Source: Clostridium_AD sp937920395
Lineage (GTDB): Bacteria > Bacillota > Clostridia > Clostridiales > Clostridiaceae
Assembly: GCA_052274345.1 (NCBI GenBank)
Contig: DAVZGP010000010.1
Span: 18,153-82,152 of the forward strand
Direction: 5' to 3'
DNA length: 64,000 bases
Shown here piece after piece: positions 9,040 through 17,259 of the stretch. A program made the translations under genes and the position numbers. The notes beneath the pieces were generated by a model. That model searched no databases, was not told the DNA's origin, and worked only from the letters and a program-made list of their open reading frames with translations. The stretch's first letter is position 1; every line of letters begins with the position of its first letter.

Positions 9040-10077
9040 TTATGGTGCCATAGCAATAATTTCAAGACCAGTAGTTTCAGGTATTCCAAACATAATATTC
9101 ATATTTTGCACAGCTTGACCTGCAGAACCTTTAACTAAATTATCTATAGCAGATATTATTATTACTCTGTTTGTACGTTTATCCACCCTAATTCCAATGT
9201 GACATATATTAGATCCTCTTACCCATCTAGTTTCAGGTAATCCATCTATAATTTTCACAAAATATTCATCCTTATAAAAATCTCTATATAAAGATATAAT
9301 ATCCTCCTGAGTTATGTCTTTCGTAAGTGTTGCATAACAAGTTGATAATATTCCACGATTCATTGGAACTAAATGAGGAGTAAAACATATTGTTACATCA
9401 TCCCCGCAAGCTTTGCTAAGTTCTTGCTCAATCTCTGGAGTATGTCTATGAGTAGTAACTGCATAAGCTTTAATAGATTCATTACATTCTGTATAAAGCG
9501 AGGCAACATTTGCACCCCTACCTGCACCTGATACTCCTGATTTAGCATCAACTATGATTGACGTCGTATCTATCAAGTTTTTTCTTAAAAGCGGCGTAAG
9601 TGCTAATATTGTGGCTGTTGGATAACAACCTGGGTTTGCTAATAAATTACACTTTTTTATAGCTTCTCTATTTAATTCACAAAGGCCATAAACTGCATCT
9701 TTTAGTAGATCCTCGCATTCATGTTTAACGTTATACCATTTTTCATAAACATCTTTTGATTTTAATCTATAGTCCGCACCTAGATCTATTACTTTTACTC
9801 CAAGTGTTAATGCCTTCTGCGTTATTTCAAATGATTTGCCATGTGGCATAGCTATAAAAAGAACATTTATATCAGACAATTTACTCATGGCTGTCTCCAT
9901 ATCAACGCACATATCATCTATATAACTATAGAAGTTACCATAGGTTTCACTATAACTCATGTCTGCATATTTATGTGAAGAATAGAATTCTACATTGACA
10001 TTGGGATGCTTGTATAAAAACCATGCTAGTTGTTCACCTGCATAGCCAGTAGCCCCTATTATACCTGCTTTGATCAT
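9040..10077 (-). CDS. argC: N-acetyl-gamma-glutamyl-phosphate reductase
   Basis: NADPH-dependent third step of arginine biosynthesis. Visible are the N-terminal nucleotide-binding motif GIIGATGYAGEQL, the active-site Cys in LANPGCYPTAT, and conserved KSGVSGAGRGA, TTHRHTPEIEQEL and PHLVPMNRGI segments. The length of 345 residues is normal. ATG 10077 was chosen with AGGTGAGG about 9 bases upstream; the longer frame starts at GTG 10092, inside that site. No other arg genes are present nearby. Two ArgR-box-like palindromes lie 74-111 bases upstream. Confidence 0.96.
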   Translation of the reverse strand: MIKAGIIGATGYAGEQLAWFLYKHPNVNVEFYSSHKYADMSYSETYGNFYSYIDDMCVDMETAMSKLSDINVLFIAMPHGKSFEITQKALTLGVKVIDLGADYRLKSKDVYEKWYNVKHECEDLLKDAVYGLCELNREAIKKCNLLANPGCYPTATILALTPLLRKNLIDTTSIIVDAKSGVSGAGRGANVASLYTECNESIKAYAVTTHRHTPEIEQELSKACGDDVTICFTPHLVPMNRGILSTCYATLTKDITQEDIISLYRDFYKDEYFVKIIDGLPETRWVRGSNICHIGIRVDKRTNRVIIISAIDNLVKGSAGQAVQNMNIMFGIPETTGLEIIAMAP

Positions 10078-10150
10078 ATTGAATCGCCTCACCTTTAAAA
10101 TTTGTTAATAAAGAGTATTATACAGTAGACTTATAAAAAAATCAACAAGT

Positions 10151-10168
10151 TTTGAATAATTATTCATA
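10151..10168. promoter_or_regulatory. ArgR (ARG) box 1 upstream of argC
   Basis: The core TGAATAATTATTCA is a perfect palindrome matching the WNTGAATWWWWATTCANW ARG-box consensus at every position. With box 2 it forms the paired arrangement bound by one ArgR/AhrC hexamer. Confidence 0.82.
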
Positions 10169-10170
10169 TT

Positions 10171-10188
10171 GTTGTATATTTATTCAAG
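10171..10188. promoter_or_regulatory. ArgR (ARG) box 2 upstream of argC
   Basis: The core TGTATATTTATTCA differs from the consensus at one fixed position. Its centre is 20 bp from box 1, with 2 bp between the 18-bp boxes, the typical tandem spacing. Confidence 0.75.
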
Positions 10189-10211
10189 TTTATACTGTAA
10201 ATACGGATAAA

Positions 10212-10253
10212 AAAAATGGCCCCTTAGCTATTAACTACATAACTAAGCGGGGC
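10212..10253 (-). terminator. Rho-independent terminator after CNNM/CorC gene 1
   Basis: On the minus strand a GCCCCGCTTAGTTAT arm pairs imperfectly with ATAGCTAAGGGGC and is followed by a T-rich run (ATTTTTTTT). It lies directly downstream of the gene ending at 10260. Confidence 0.8.
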
Positions 10254-10259
10254 TTTTTA

Positions 10260-11603
10260 CTACTTTTCATCCGATTCTTCAATTGATTTTTCAATCGACT
10301 TTTCAATCGACTTTTCAATTAATTTATTAATTTTAACTTTACTAATTCTTTTGCTATCACATTCTGATATAATAAATTCATAATTTTCATAAATTATTTT
10401 ATCATTCACTTGTGGATATGAGCTTAATTTTGAATAGACCCATCCCCCAATTGTATCAATGTTTTCTTCTTCTATATCTATACTTAGAAGTTCAACGATG
10501 TCTTCAATAAGAACTTTGCCATCTACGCTATAACCGCCATCTTCTGTTTTAATAATCTCATTAACCTCTTCATCAAACTCATCTTGAATCTCACCAACTA
10601 TTTCTTCTAAAATATCTTCAATAGTTAAAAGTCCAGATGTTCCACCATATTCATCAATAATTATAGCCATTTGTACCTTATCTTTTTTAAATACTTTTAA
10701 TAATTCACTTATCGATAAAGATTCTGGGACAAATTTAATTTCACGGATAACATCCTCTATATTTTGGCTATTTCCTTCGATTTTCTGCTTATACAAATCC
10801 TTAATATGCACAAACCCAACAACATTATCTTTACTATCCCGACATACTGGGTATCTTGTAAGTTGTTCATCTAAAGTAAAGGCTATGATATCATCAAATG
10901 AATCTTCTAAGTAAATGCATTCCATATCGGTTCTAGGAATCATTATTTCTTTTACTGTTTTCTCAGAAAAATCGAATATATTATCTATAAAAGTTAATTC
11001 GGTTTTATCTATTAGTCCATGATTATAACTTTCCTCAACTAATAACTTTATTTCCTCATCAGTATGTGCTACATCATGTTCATCAACTAATGATACACCA
11101 AATATCTTTAAAACTAAACTAGTACTATGATTAAACGCCCACATTATTGGAAAAGTTATATTATAAAACAAAACAAGTGGTAGCGCTGTATACATTGCTA
11201 TCTTCTCTGTATTTATAATTGCAAGTGACTTTGGGACTAATTCCCCAAGCACTATATGAAATCCAGTTATAAGTGAAAATCCCAATATAAATGAAATCGA
11301 GTGAACAGCAGCTTCCGGCAGATCCATTAAATTGAATAACGGAGTGAGCATTGCTGCAACTGCAGGTTCTCCTATCCATCCAAGACCAAGTGACGCAAGC
11401 GTTATTCCTAACTGACATGCAGATAGATAAGAATTTAAATTTTTTACAACCTTTAAAGTATATTTTACATTTTGAGCTCCATCCATAACTAATGTTTCTA
11501 TTCTAGATTTTCTAACCTTTACCATTGCAAACTCTGTTGCAACGAAAAAAGCATTCATAAATACAAGTAAAAATACGAGAAGAATGTTTATAAAAATAGT
11601 CAC
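10260..11603 (-). CDS. CNNM/CBS/CorC-HlyC membrane protein, paralogue 1
   Basis: 447 residues. An N-terminal DUF21/CNNM membrane domain (about 1-195; starts FINILLVFLLVFMNAFFVATEF) is followed by a CBS pair with IPRTDMECIYLED and IDEYGGTSGLLTIEDILEEI. A C-terminal CorC_HlyC domain comes last. Family members act in Mg2+/Co2+ or Na+-coupled Mg2+ export; older annotations call them hemolysins. The tail ends in four consecutive IEKS-type units encoded by a 12-bp tandem repeat at about 10275-10322. The next paralogue lies upstream (ends 11776) in the same direction, with a 170-base gap. Confidence 0.9.
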   Translation of the reverse strand: MTIFINILLVFLLVFMNAFFVATEFAMVKVRKSRIETLVMDGAQNVKYTLKVVKNLNSYLSACQLGITLASLGLGWIGEPAVAAMLTPLFNLMDLPEAAVHSISFILGFSLITGFHIVLGELVPKSLAIINTEKIAMYTALPLVLFYNITFPIMWAFNHSTSLVLKIFGVSLVDEHDVAHTDEEIKLLVEESYNHGLIDKTELTFIDNIFDFSEKTVKEIMIPRTDMECIYLEDSFDDIIAFTLDEQLTRYPVCRDSKDNVVGFVHIKDLYKQKIEGNSQNIEDVIREIKFVPESLSISELLKVFKKDKVQMAIIIDEYGGTSGLLTIEDILEEIVGEIQDEFDEEVNEIIKTEDGGYSVDGKVLIEDIVELLSIDIEEENIDTIGGWVYSKLSSYPQVNDKIIYENYEFIISECDSKRISKVKINKLIEKSIEKSIEKSIEESDEK

Positions 11604-11775
11604 TTTTGATAGCCCCTTCCAAATCAGCCTATATGCTTAGTATTATCCACATTTATTGCTATTATAACAACAACATAATTTTCTAATTATATAATACCAT
11701 ATTTATGCACAATTACAAATTTTATAGTTTACTTAACCTTAAATAACCCTACTTTATTTAAAAGTAGGGCAACTC

Positions 11776-13092
11776 TTATATACATATTTTAATTTTTTCT
11801 ATTCTACGCTCTCGAACTTCCTCTATTCTAAATACTACATCCTCATATTCAACAGTTCTTTCTTCATTAATCTTTGGAATACACCCCATAAGATTAATTA
11901 GAAAACCTCCTATAGTATTGTAATCTTTGGACACTAAATTCAAATCTAAATGCTCATTCAAATCATCTAAAGAAAGTAATCCACTTACTATATAAGTATT
12001 ATTATCAACTTTCTTTATTTCTGGCTCCTCATGATCATACTCATCATCTATATTACCCATGATTTCTTCTGTAATATCTTCAGTTGTAACTACCCCTGAA
12101 AATCCTCCATATTCATCTATAAGCATAGCGATATGATTTTTAGAACTTTTTAATTCTTTAAATAACTCATCTATATTCTTATTTTCTTGAACAAAATAAG
12201 GTGGATGTAATATATTCTTAATATTTACATTTTCAAAACCATTCTTTCGTGCCTCTAGCATAAAATCTTTCATATGAAGTATTCCAATGATGTTATCTGC
12301 ATCATCTTCAAATACTGGTACTCTTGAATGTCTCTCATCTAACAACTCGTCTAAGAACTCAGTAATAGGGTCATTTATATCAATCATATATACGCCTGTT
12401 CTTGGAGTCATAACTTCCCTAGCTAATTTATCATCAAACTCAATAATATTATTAATCATATTTTTTTCTGTTTCATTAATAACGCCATGTTCTTGACCCA
12501 CTTCTATAAGTGATTTTATTTCTTCCTTCGATAACTTTTCTTCCTTCTTCTCGCTGCCAAGACCTGTAATTTTCACTAAAACATTAGTAGATGCTGAGAG
12601 TAACCACACAAATGGCATAACAATTTTAGATACATATATAACAGGTACTACGCAAAACATTGCAATAGCCTCAGAATTTTGTAGAGCAATACGTTTTGGA
12701 AAAAGCTCTCCGCATACAAGTGTGATATACGCAAGTACAACTGTTATAGCAACTAAAGCAACCGTTTCACTATAAGGTACACTCATATTGTTTAAAACCA
12801 GTGTAAGTCTACGTGATATAGCTGTAGCCGCATATGCACTAGAAAAAAATCCAGCAAACGTAATTCCAACCTGAATCGTTGATAAAAATTTTGTTGGTTT
12901 GTCTATAAGTTTTGATAATAGTATAGCCTTTCTATTACCTTCCTCTGCTAATTGTCTAATTTTGTTCTTGTTTAAAGATACTATTGCCATTTCTGCCGAT
13001 GCGAAAAATGCATTTATTAGTGTTAAAACAACAATTAATATTAATTGCGCCATTATATTGCCGTTAGGCATGGGCGCGGGTTCTGATTCCAT
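11776..13092 (-). CDS. CNNM/CBS/CorC-HlyC membrane protein, paralogue 2
   Basis: 438 residues with the same order as paralogue 1: CNNM membrane domain (ILIVVLTLINAFFASAEMAI at the start), CBS pair with TPRTGVYMIDIND and LIDEYGGFSGVVTTEDITEEI, and CorC_HlyC domain. ATG 13092 follows AGAGGAGG at about 8 bases. The two paralogues are tandem but clearly diverged, and this copy lacks the charged IEKS tail. Probably metal-ion transport or homeostasis; substrate unknown. Confidence 0.9.
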   Translation of the reverse strand: MESEPAPMPNGNIMAQLILIVVLTLINAFFASAEMAIVSLNKNKIRQLAEEGNRKAILLSKLIDKPTKFLSTIQVGITFAGFFSSAYAATAISRRLTLVLNNMSVPYSETVALVAITVVLAYITLVCGELFPKRIALQNSEAIAMFCVVPVIYVSKIVMPFVWLLSASTNVLVKITGLGSEKKEEKLSKEEIKSLIEVGQEHGVINETEKNMINNIIEFDDKLAREVMTPRTGVYMIDINDPITEFLDELLDERHSRVPVFEDDADNIIGILHMKDFMLEARKNGFENVNIKNILHPPYFVQENKNIDELFKELKSSKNHIAMLIDEYGGFSGVVTTEDITEEIMGNIDDEYDHEEPEIKKVDNNTYIVSGLLSLDDLNEHLDLNLVSKDYNTIGGFLINLMGCIPKINEERTVEYEDVVFRIEEVRERRIEKIKICI

Positions 13093-13204
13093 TAAAAATT
13101 CCTCCTCTAAAATAAAAGCTTTTCATACTATAATGATAACACATAATTTAATACTTTGATTAACATTGTAAAAATAATTTTATGATTAATCACAATAAAA
13201 TAGG

Positions 13205-13232
13205 AACCAGCCATAAGCTAGTTCCCCTTTAA
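13205..13232 (-). terminator. Probable terminator after small membrane gene
   Basis: GGAACCAGC / GCTAGTTCC hairpin with one mismatch and a CATA loop. On the minus strand it is followed by CTATTTTATT. It lies between the small membrane gene and the second CNNM gene promoter. Confidence 0.55.
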
Positions 13233-13254
13233 CTTTATATTTAATTCTCTATAT

Positions 13255-13401
13255 TTATCTTTTCCCAAAAATCATATCAACAAGAAACAGTATTACAGCA
13301 AGTACCAGTAACATGTGTATTAATCCGCCACCAATATGAAGCAAAAAACCAACTAACCAAAAGAATACTATTACTCCACCTATCCAACGTAAAAGTCCCA
13401 T
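13255..13401 (-). CDS. Lmo0937-type small membrane protein
   Basis: 48-residue protein, almost entirely hydrophobic. It begins MGLLRWIGGVIVFFWLVGF, has a glycine-rich turn (HIGGG) and a second membrane segment, and ends DMIFGKR. This two-helix pattern with a GGG turn is the Lmo0937 family (DUF5670). AGAGGTGGTG lies upstream of ATG 13401. Members are often stress-linked; the molecular role is unknown. It is monocistronic here. Confidence 0.85.
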   Translation of the reverse strand: MGLLRWIGGVIVFFWLVGFLLHIGGGLIHMLLVLAVILFLVDMIFGKR

Positions 13402-13489
13402 ATAAAACACCACCTCTCACATATATGATTTATCATTCATTATTCTAATATATTAAATTAAGTATAACAATAATCAAATATGTTTACAA

Positions 13490-15763
13490 CTATGGTCTTG
13501 CATATACTGCTGAGGTTAAATTACTATATACTATCGTTTTTCCAACAGTTCGGTATGACTTGATTTTATAATAATAAGTCTTGCCCGGTGTTAAAGATGC
13601 ACTCGTATAATATAAATATGGTGTTTTTGTTAATAAACTATATGTTCCATTACTTGAAGTAGCTCTATAAACTAAATAACCATTTGCACCAGTTACTTTG
13701 CCCCAGACTATTTTAATACTTTTAGAACTGCTCCTTGTAGCTTTAACCCCTGTAGGAGCTGCTGGAATCGGTTTTGCATTTATTACATTTAGAAAATAAC
13801 TATACACTTTAAGAGTACCAACCATCCTATAAGCGCGAACTTTATAGTAATAAGTCATATTTGTTGTAAGTGAAGTGTTATTATAACTAACTTTTGGAGT
13901 CCTTGATATTAAAGCATAAGATCCTTTAATCGAACTTGATCTATAAAGTTCATAACCACTTGCTCCACTTACCGCTTTCCAACTAGTACTTATACTATTA
14001 TATGAAGACGATATTGCTTTTAATGAGTAAGGCACAGCTGGTATTGGTTTAGTCGTTATGATAGATGAAAATACACTATACCTTTTAACCCCACTAACCA
14101 TCTTATAAGCCTTAACTTTATAATAATAAGCCTTATTTGTTATGAGCCCAGTGTTGTTATAGCTCGTCCCAGTAATTGTTGATATTAAAACGTATTGCCC
14201 TGAAATAGATGTTGCTCTATAAACTTCATATCCAGTTACTAAAGTCACAGCGCTAAAACTTATATTAATACTATTATATGAAGATGATGATACTTTTAGA
14301 TTTTTAGGCGTTGTTATTGAAATCGCGATTGGAGCAATTGGAACAACTGTCCATTTTGCATATAATGTTGTATTTACAATAACCTTGCTTGTCGCAAAAT
14401 TCCAAACATTTTTGCATCCAATTTCTTTATACCAACCACCAAATGTATAACCGACTTTTTTTGGCGATGTCGGAGTTGTTACTACGTTGTTATAATCTAC
14501 AGTTTTACTGCTTATCGCATTTCCACCTTGACTATTAAATGTAACTAGATCGCTAGTTATAACTGTATTGTTAGTTGCAATATTTAATATCGTTGTGCCC
14601 TCGTAATAAAACTTGAGAATTTCCTCAAATGTTTGTCCTCCTACAGCAGCCCTATTTTTTGCTCCAACTTGACTCATGCCTAAACCATGACCATTACCTT
14701 TACCGTTAAAAGTATATGTATCAGTAGATGCATCATAACTTACATCATACAGAGCGCTTGGAAAATTCAAAAATGTTTTTGCTGAATATTTACCATATGA
14801 TAATGTATATTGAGTCCCAATTAAGTTTTTGAAAATCAAACTAATATTTTTAATTCTACCACTATCAAATTTAGTAAGTCCTGTACTGCTTAATAAATTC
14901 AAATCTATTTTTACAAAAGTATCAGTTGCTTGTACTTTTGAATTTAGTTTAAATAAATCATTTAGTTGTTTGGTAGTAAATGTCCTGCTCCAAATATAAC
15001 TCGTATCGTAGCTATCTTGTTTAGCTTTAAGATAACTTAGTGGTGCACCCCATACATTTACTGAATCCTCTGTATATCCACCATCATTTGCAGAATATAA
15101 AGCACTAACAAGACTAGTCCCACTTAATAACACCTTACCTTCAGTTGCATCTACAGCGGATATAACCCTTGTCAATGAAGCATCATATCCTCCATATACT
15201 TGGCAATCTGTTGTGTCACAAATGCTGTAACCTTTTGTGCTATGTTTACCTACATTTGCCAAGGCATAATTCCTTGCAGCTACCGCTTGTGCCTTAAGCG
15301 CCTCAATTGGAAAATAATCTGACATCTCCTTACCAACCACACCTTTTAAATATTCTTCTATATTTATGGTATTAACAGGTACAACCTTTGGAATACCATT
15401 AATTGGAATGATTTTAAATGATAATGTTCCCCTATAATTTCTAGAAACACTAGAATTTATCTTAATAGTGCTCGCTAGATTACTTGGAATAAAACTTGCA
15501 TTATTAACTAAAACTCCATTTAAACTTACCTGTGTTCCACTCACTTTTAAAATATAGCTTGTACCACTATTGCATATAACTCCATTTAAAGTGTAATCAC
15601 CATTCAAAGTTATATTTAGTTGAGTACTCGCCATACTCTCAAGTCCAACGCTCATATTCTGATTTGCATAATAGTTTGAACTTGTAAAAGCATAGACATT
15701 GCTCCCTAACATAAAAATGCAAGTGACCAAGACCACAGTAAATATTTTGAACTTATTTTTCAC
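13490..15763 (-). CDS. Secreted SpoIID/LytB-domain protein with InlB repeat and three Fn3 modules
   Basis: 757 residues. A signal peptide (about 1-25, ending SNVYA) is followed by a SpoIID/LytB domain at about 110-395, with INIEEYLKGVVGKEMSDYFP, LKAQAVAARNYALAN and KGNGHGLGMSQVGA. Next come one Listeria-Bacteroides (InlB B) repeat with FGGWYKE...W (about 405-475) and three fibronectin-III-like modules (about 485-757). SpoIID is a glycan-strand lytic transglycosylase, and this class is often a secreted wall-modifying enzyme. The start is GTG 15763 behind GAGGGGG. The Fn3 modules are close relatives of those in the gene at 19540, so repeats are shared between the two loci. Confidence 0.88.
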   Translation of the reverse strand: MKNKFKIFTVVLVTCIFMLGSNVYAFTSSNYYANQNMSVGLESMASTQLNITLNGDYTLNGVICNSGTSYILKVSGTQVSLNGVLVNNASFIPSNLASTIKINSSVSRNYRGTLSFKIIPINGIPKVVPVNTINIEEYLKGVVGKEMSDYFPIEALKAQAVAARNYALANVGKHSTKGYSICDTTDCQVYGGYDASLTRVISAVDATEGKVLLSGTSLVSALYSANDGGYTEDSVNVWGAPLSYLKAKQDSYDTSYIWSRTFTTKQLNDLFKLNSKVQATDTFVKIDLNLLSSTGLTKFDSGRIKNISLIFKNLIGTQYTLSYGKYSAKTFLNFPSALYDVSYDASTDTYTFNGKGNGHGLGMSQVGAKNRAAVGGQTFEEILKFYYEGTTILNIATNNTVITSDLVTFNSQGGNAISSKTVDYNNVVTTPTSPKKVGYTFGGWYKEIGCKNVWNFATSKVIVNTTLYAKWTVVPIAPIAISITTPKNLKVSSSSYNSINISFSAVTLVTGYEVYRATSISGQYVLISTITGTSYNNTGLITNKAYYYKVKAYKMVSGVKRYSVFSSIITTKPIPAVPYSLKAISSSYNSISTSWKAVSGASGYELYRSSSIKGSYALISRTPKVSYNNTSLTTNMTYYYKVRAYRMVGTLKVYSYFLNVINAKPIPAAPTGVKATRSSSKSIKIVWGKVTGANGYLVYRATSSNGTYSLLTKTPYLYYTSASLTPGKTYYYKIKSYRTVGKTIVYSNLTSAVYARP

Positions 15764-15847
15764 TTTACTACCCCCTCATTATTTGTGTAACCATTTATGT
15801 AAGCTTTTATATAAACTTTTATACTCGGTAGTTTTGATGTTATTATA

Positions 15848-16975
15848 TTAATTTGTAGCAAGTCCTAAGATTTTCACTGATTCACCACTATAAATAGTCG
15901 AAACTTCAATTTTGATTTTGTGATTTCCTACTAAATTATCAGATATTAAATTAGAATAACTAACCTCAGTAGATGACTTAGTGTCTACTTCAGATAAGAA
16001 TTTTCCATCTAAATATATACTGAATTTCCCACCACTGGGTTGCTTAAGGAAATGTATAATAGCTAGACTACCCGTAGTATTAAAAGTTACAGAATCTAAT
16101 GCCTTTTCCCCAACTAATCCATCTTCTAAATTAAATCCATTATTTATATCTGGTGTAGTATCAAAAACAAACTTAGTTAATTTATTAGTATCTTTATAAA
16201 AAACACTATAAGTAAGGTTAGTTTTTTTATTTGTTTTATAATTACTATCTATAATTTTTTCAATTGTGCTTGCATAGTAACTATACCCCTTGTCATTTGG
16301 AATTTCTGTATCCTTTGTTAAATCTTCATATCTTTCTGGCGAATTAACAAATGTTTTTATAGTATCGGCATATTGAAGATTATAATGCGTCGATAATTTT
16401 TTTATAACATCGCAGTAAGCATTATCTTTTCTAAATGAACTTTGTATAATTGGTATTATTTCTATATTGGGGTTTGTCTTTTTAAGTTTAATTATTATAC
16501 TTTCATAAAAAATACCAAATTCATCTGGCGTCATACTCCACTGATCATTTTGTCCAAAACATAAATATGCTACATCATATTTTGTAGTTATTTTAGAATT
16601 ATTTAATTCCACCCAGCTTCGTATACCTGTACTTCCGCCACCTGTAATTAAATCAGTTGTTATAGTTGAGTTGTATTTTGTCTTAACATCTTTTGCTATT
16701 AGGTTAAACCACTTTTTATCTGTAGTAGATGCACCATTACTTTGGCCCATACTATCTCCTAATATTAAAGCATTTACATCTGCTTTTTCATGAAGCTGCT
16801 GATAAAAATTTAAACTTGAAGTATTTATATCATCAGTTCCTGCTGCTTCTTTATCTTTCTGTGCTGATACAATAAGTGCTTTTTCATTTTTGCTATAACG
16901 TTTAGATCCAATTACGATTCCATAAGATGCCACTATAATTAATAGTGTACATATAATTGCCACTGCTTTTTTCAT
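15848..16975 (-). CDS. Membrane-anchored SGNH/GDSL-like protein lacking the usual catalytic His
   Basis: 375 residues with an N-terminal signal anchor (about 4-24). An SGNH-hydrolase-like domain has block I ILGDSMGQSNG, block II GGGSTG and block III CFGQNDQW. The expected block V is usually D-x-x-H but reads NDKGYSYYA here, so the His position appears to be Tyr. A C-terminal beta-rich region (about 255-375) resembles a carbohydrate-binding or jelly-roll fold. The start ATG follows GAGGAGTGATC. It may be an altered acyl-esterase or a binding protein for surface glycans. It sits between surface-protein genes and the CapD-type gene. Confidence 0.72.
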   Translation of the reverse strand: MKKAVAIICTLLIIVASYGIVIGSKRYSKNEKALIVSAQKDKEAAGTDDINTSSLNFYQQLHEKADVNALILGDSMGQSNGASTTDKKWFNLIAKDVKTKYNSTITTDLITGGGSTGIRSWVELNNSKITTKYDVAYLCFGQNDQWSMTPDEFGIFYESIIIKLKKTNPNIEIIPIIQSSFRKDNAYCDVIKKLSTHYNLQYADTIKTFVNSPERYEDLTKDTEIPNDKGYSYYASTIEKIIDSNYKTNKKTNLTYSVFYKDTNKLTKFVFDTTPDINNGFNLEDGLVGEKALDSVTFNTTGSLAIIHFLKQPSGGKFSIYLDGKFLSEVDTKSSTEVSYSNLISDNLVGNHKIKIEVSTIYSGESVKILGLATN

Positions 16976-17175
16976 GTAAGATCACTCCTCAAATACTAAA
17001 TAATAGATAATTAATTCTAAATACTTCTACATAATTATACTATTTTTTTCACTATTTTGATATAATGACTTAATTTATATTTATATATATACAAAACGTC
17101 CTAAAATTATACTTATGTTGTTTTATATTCACCATAACTCTCTTGTTTAAGATTAGCAATATCAGCGTCTACAAT

Positions 17176-17222
17176 AAAAAAAGAACTACCCAAATGCCTA
17201 TAAACATTTGGATAGTTCTTTT
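17176..17222. terminator. Rho-independent terminator after CapD-type gene
   Basis: AAGAACTACCCAAATG pairs with CATTTGGATAGTTCTT (one mismatch, loop about 7). A runs lie on one side and TTTT on the other, so it can terminate the minus-strand dehydratase gene. Confidence 0.8.
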
Positions 17223-17259
17223 AACTTTATTAAATTTTGCCTTCTAAACGGAATGTAAG

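Noticed and set aside
10275..10322. Possible independent repeat element at the end of CNNM gene 1
   Set aside because: It is the coding 12-bp IEKS repeat within the gene.
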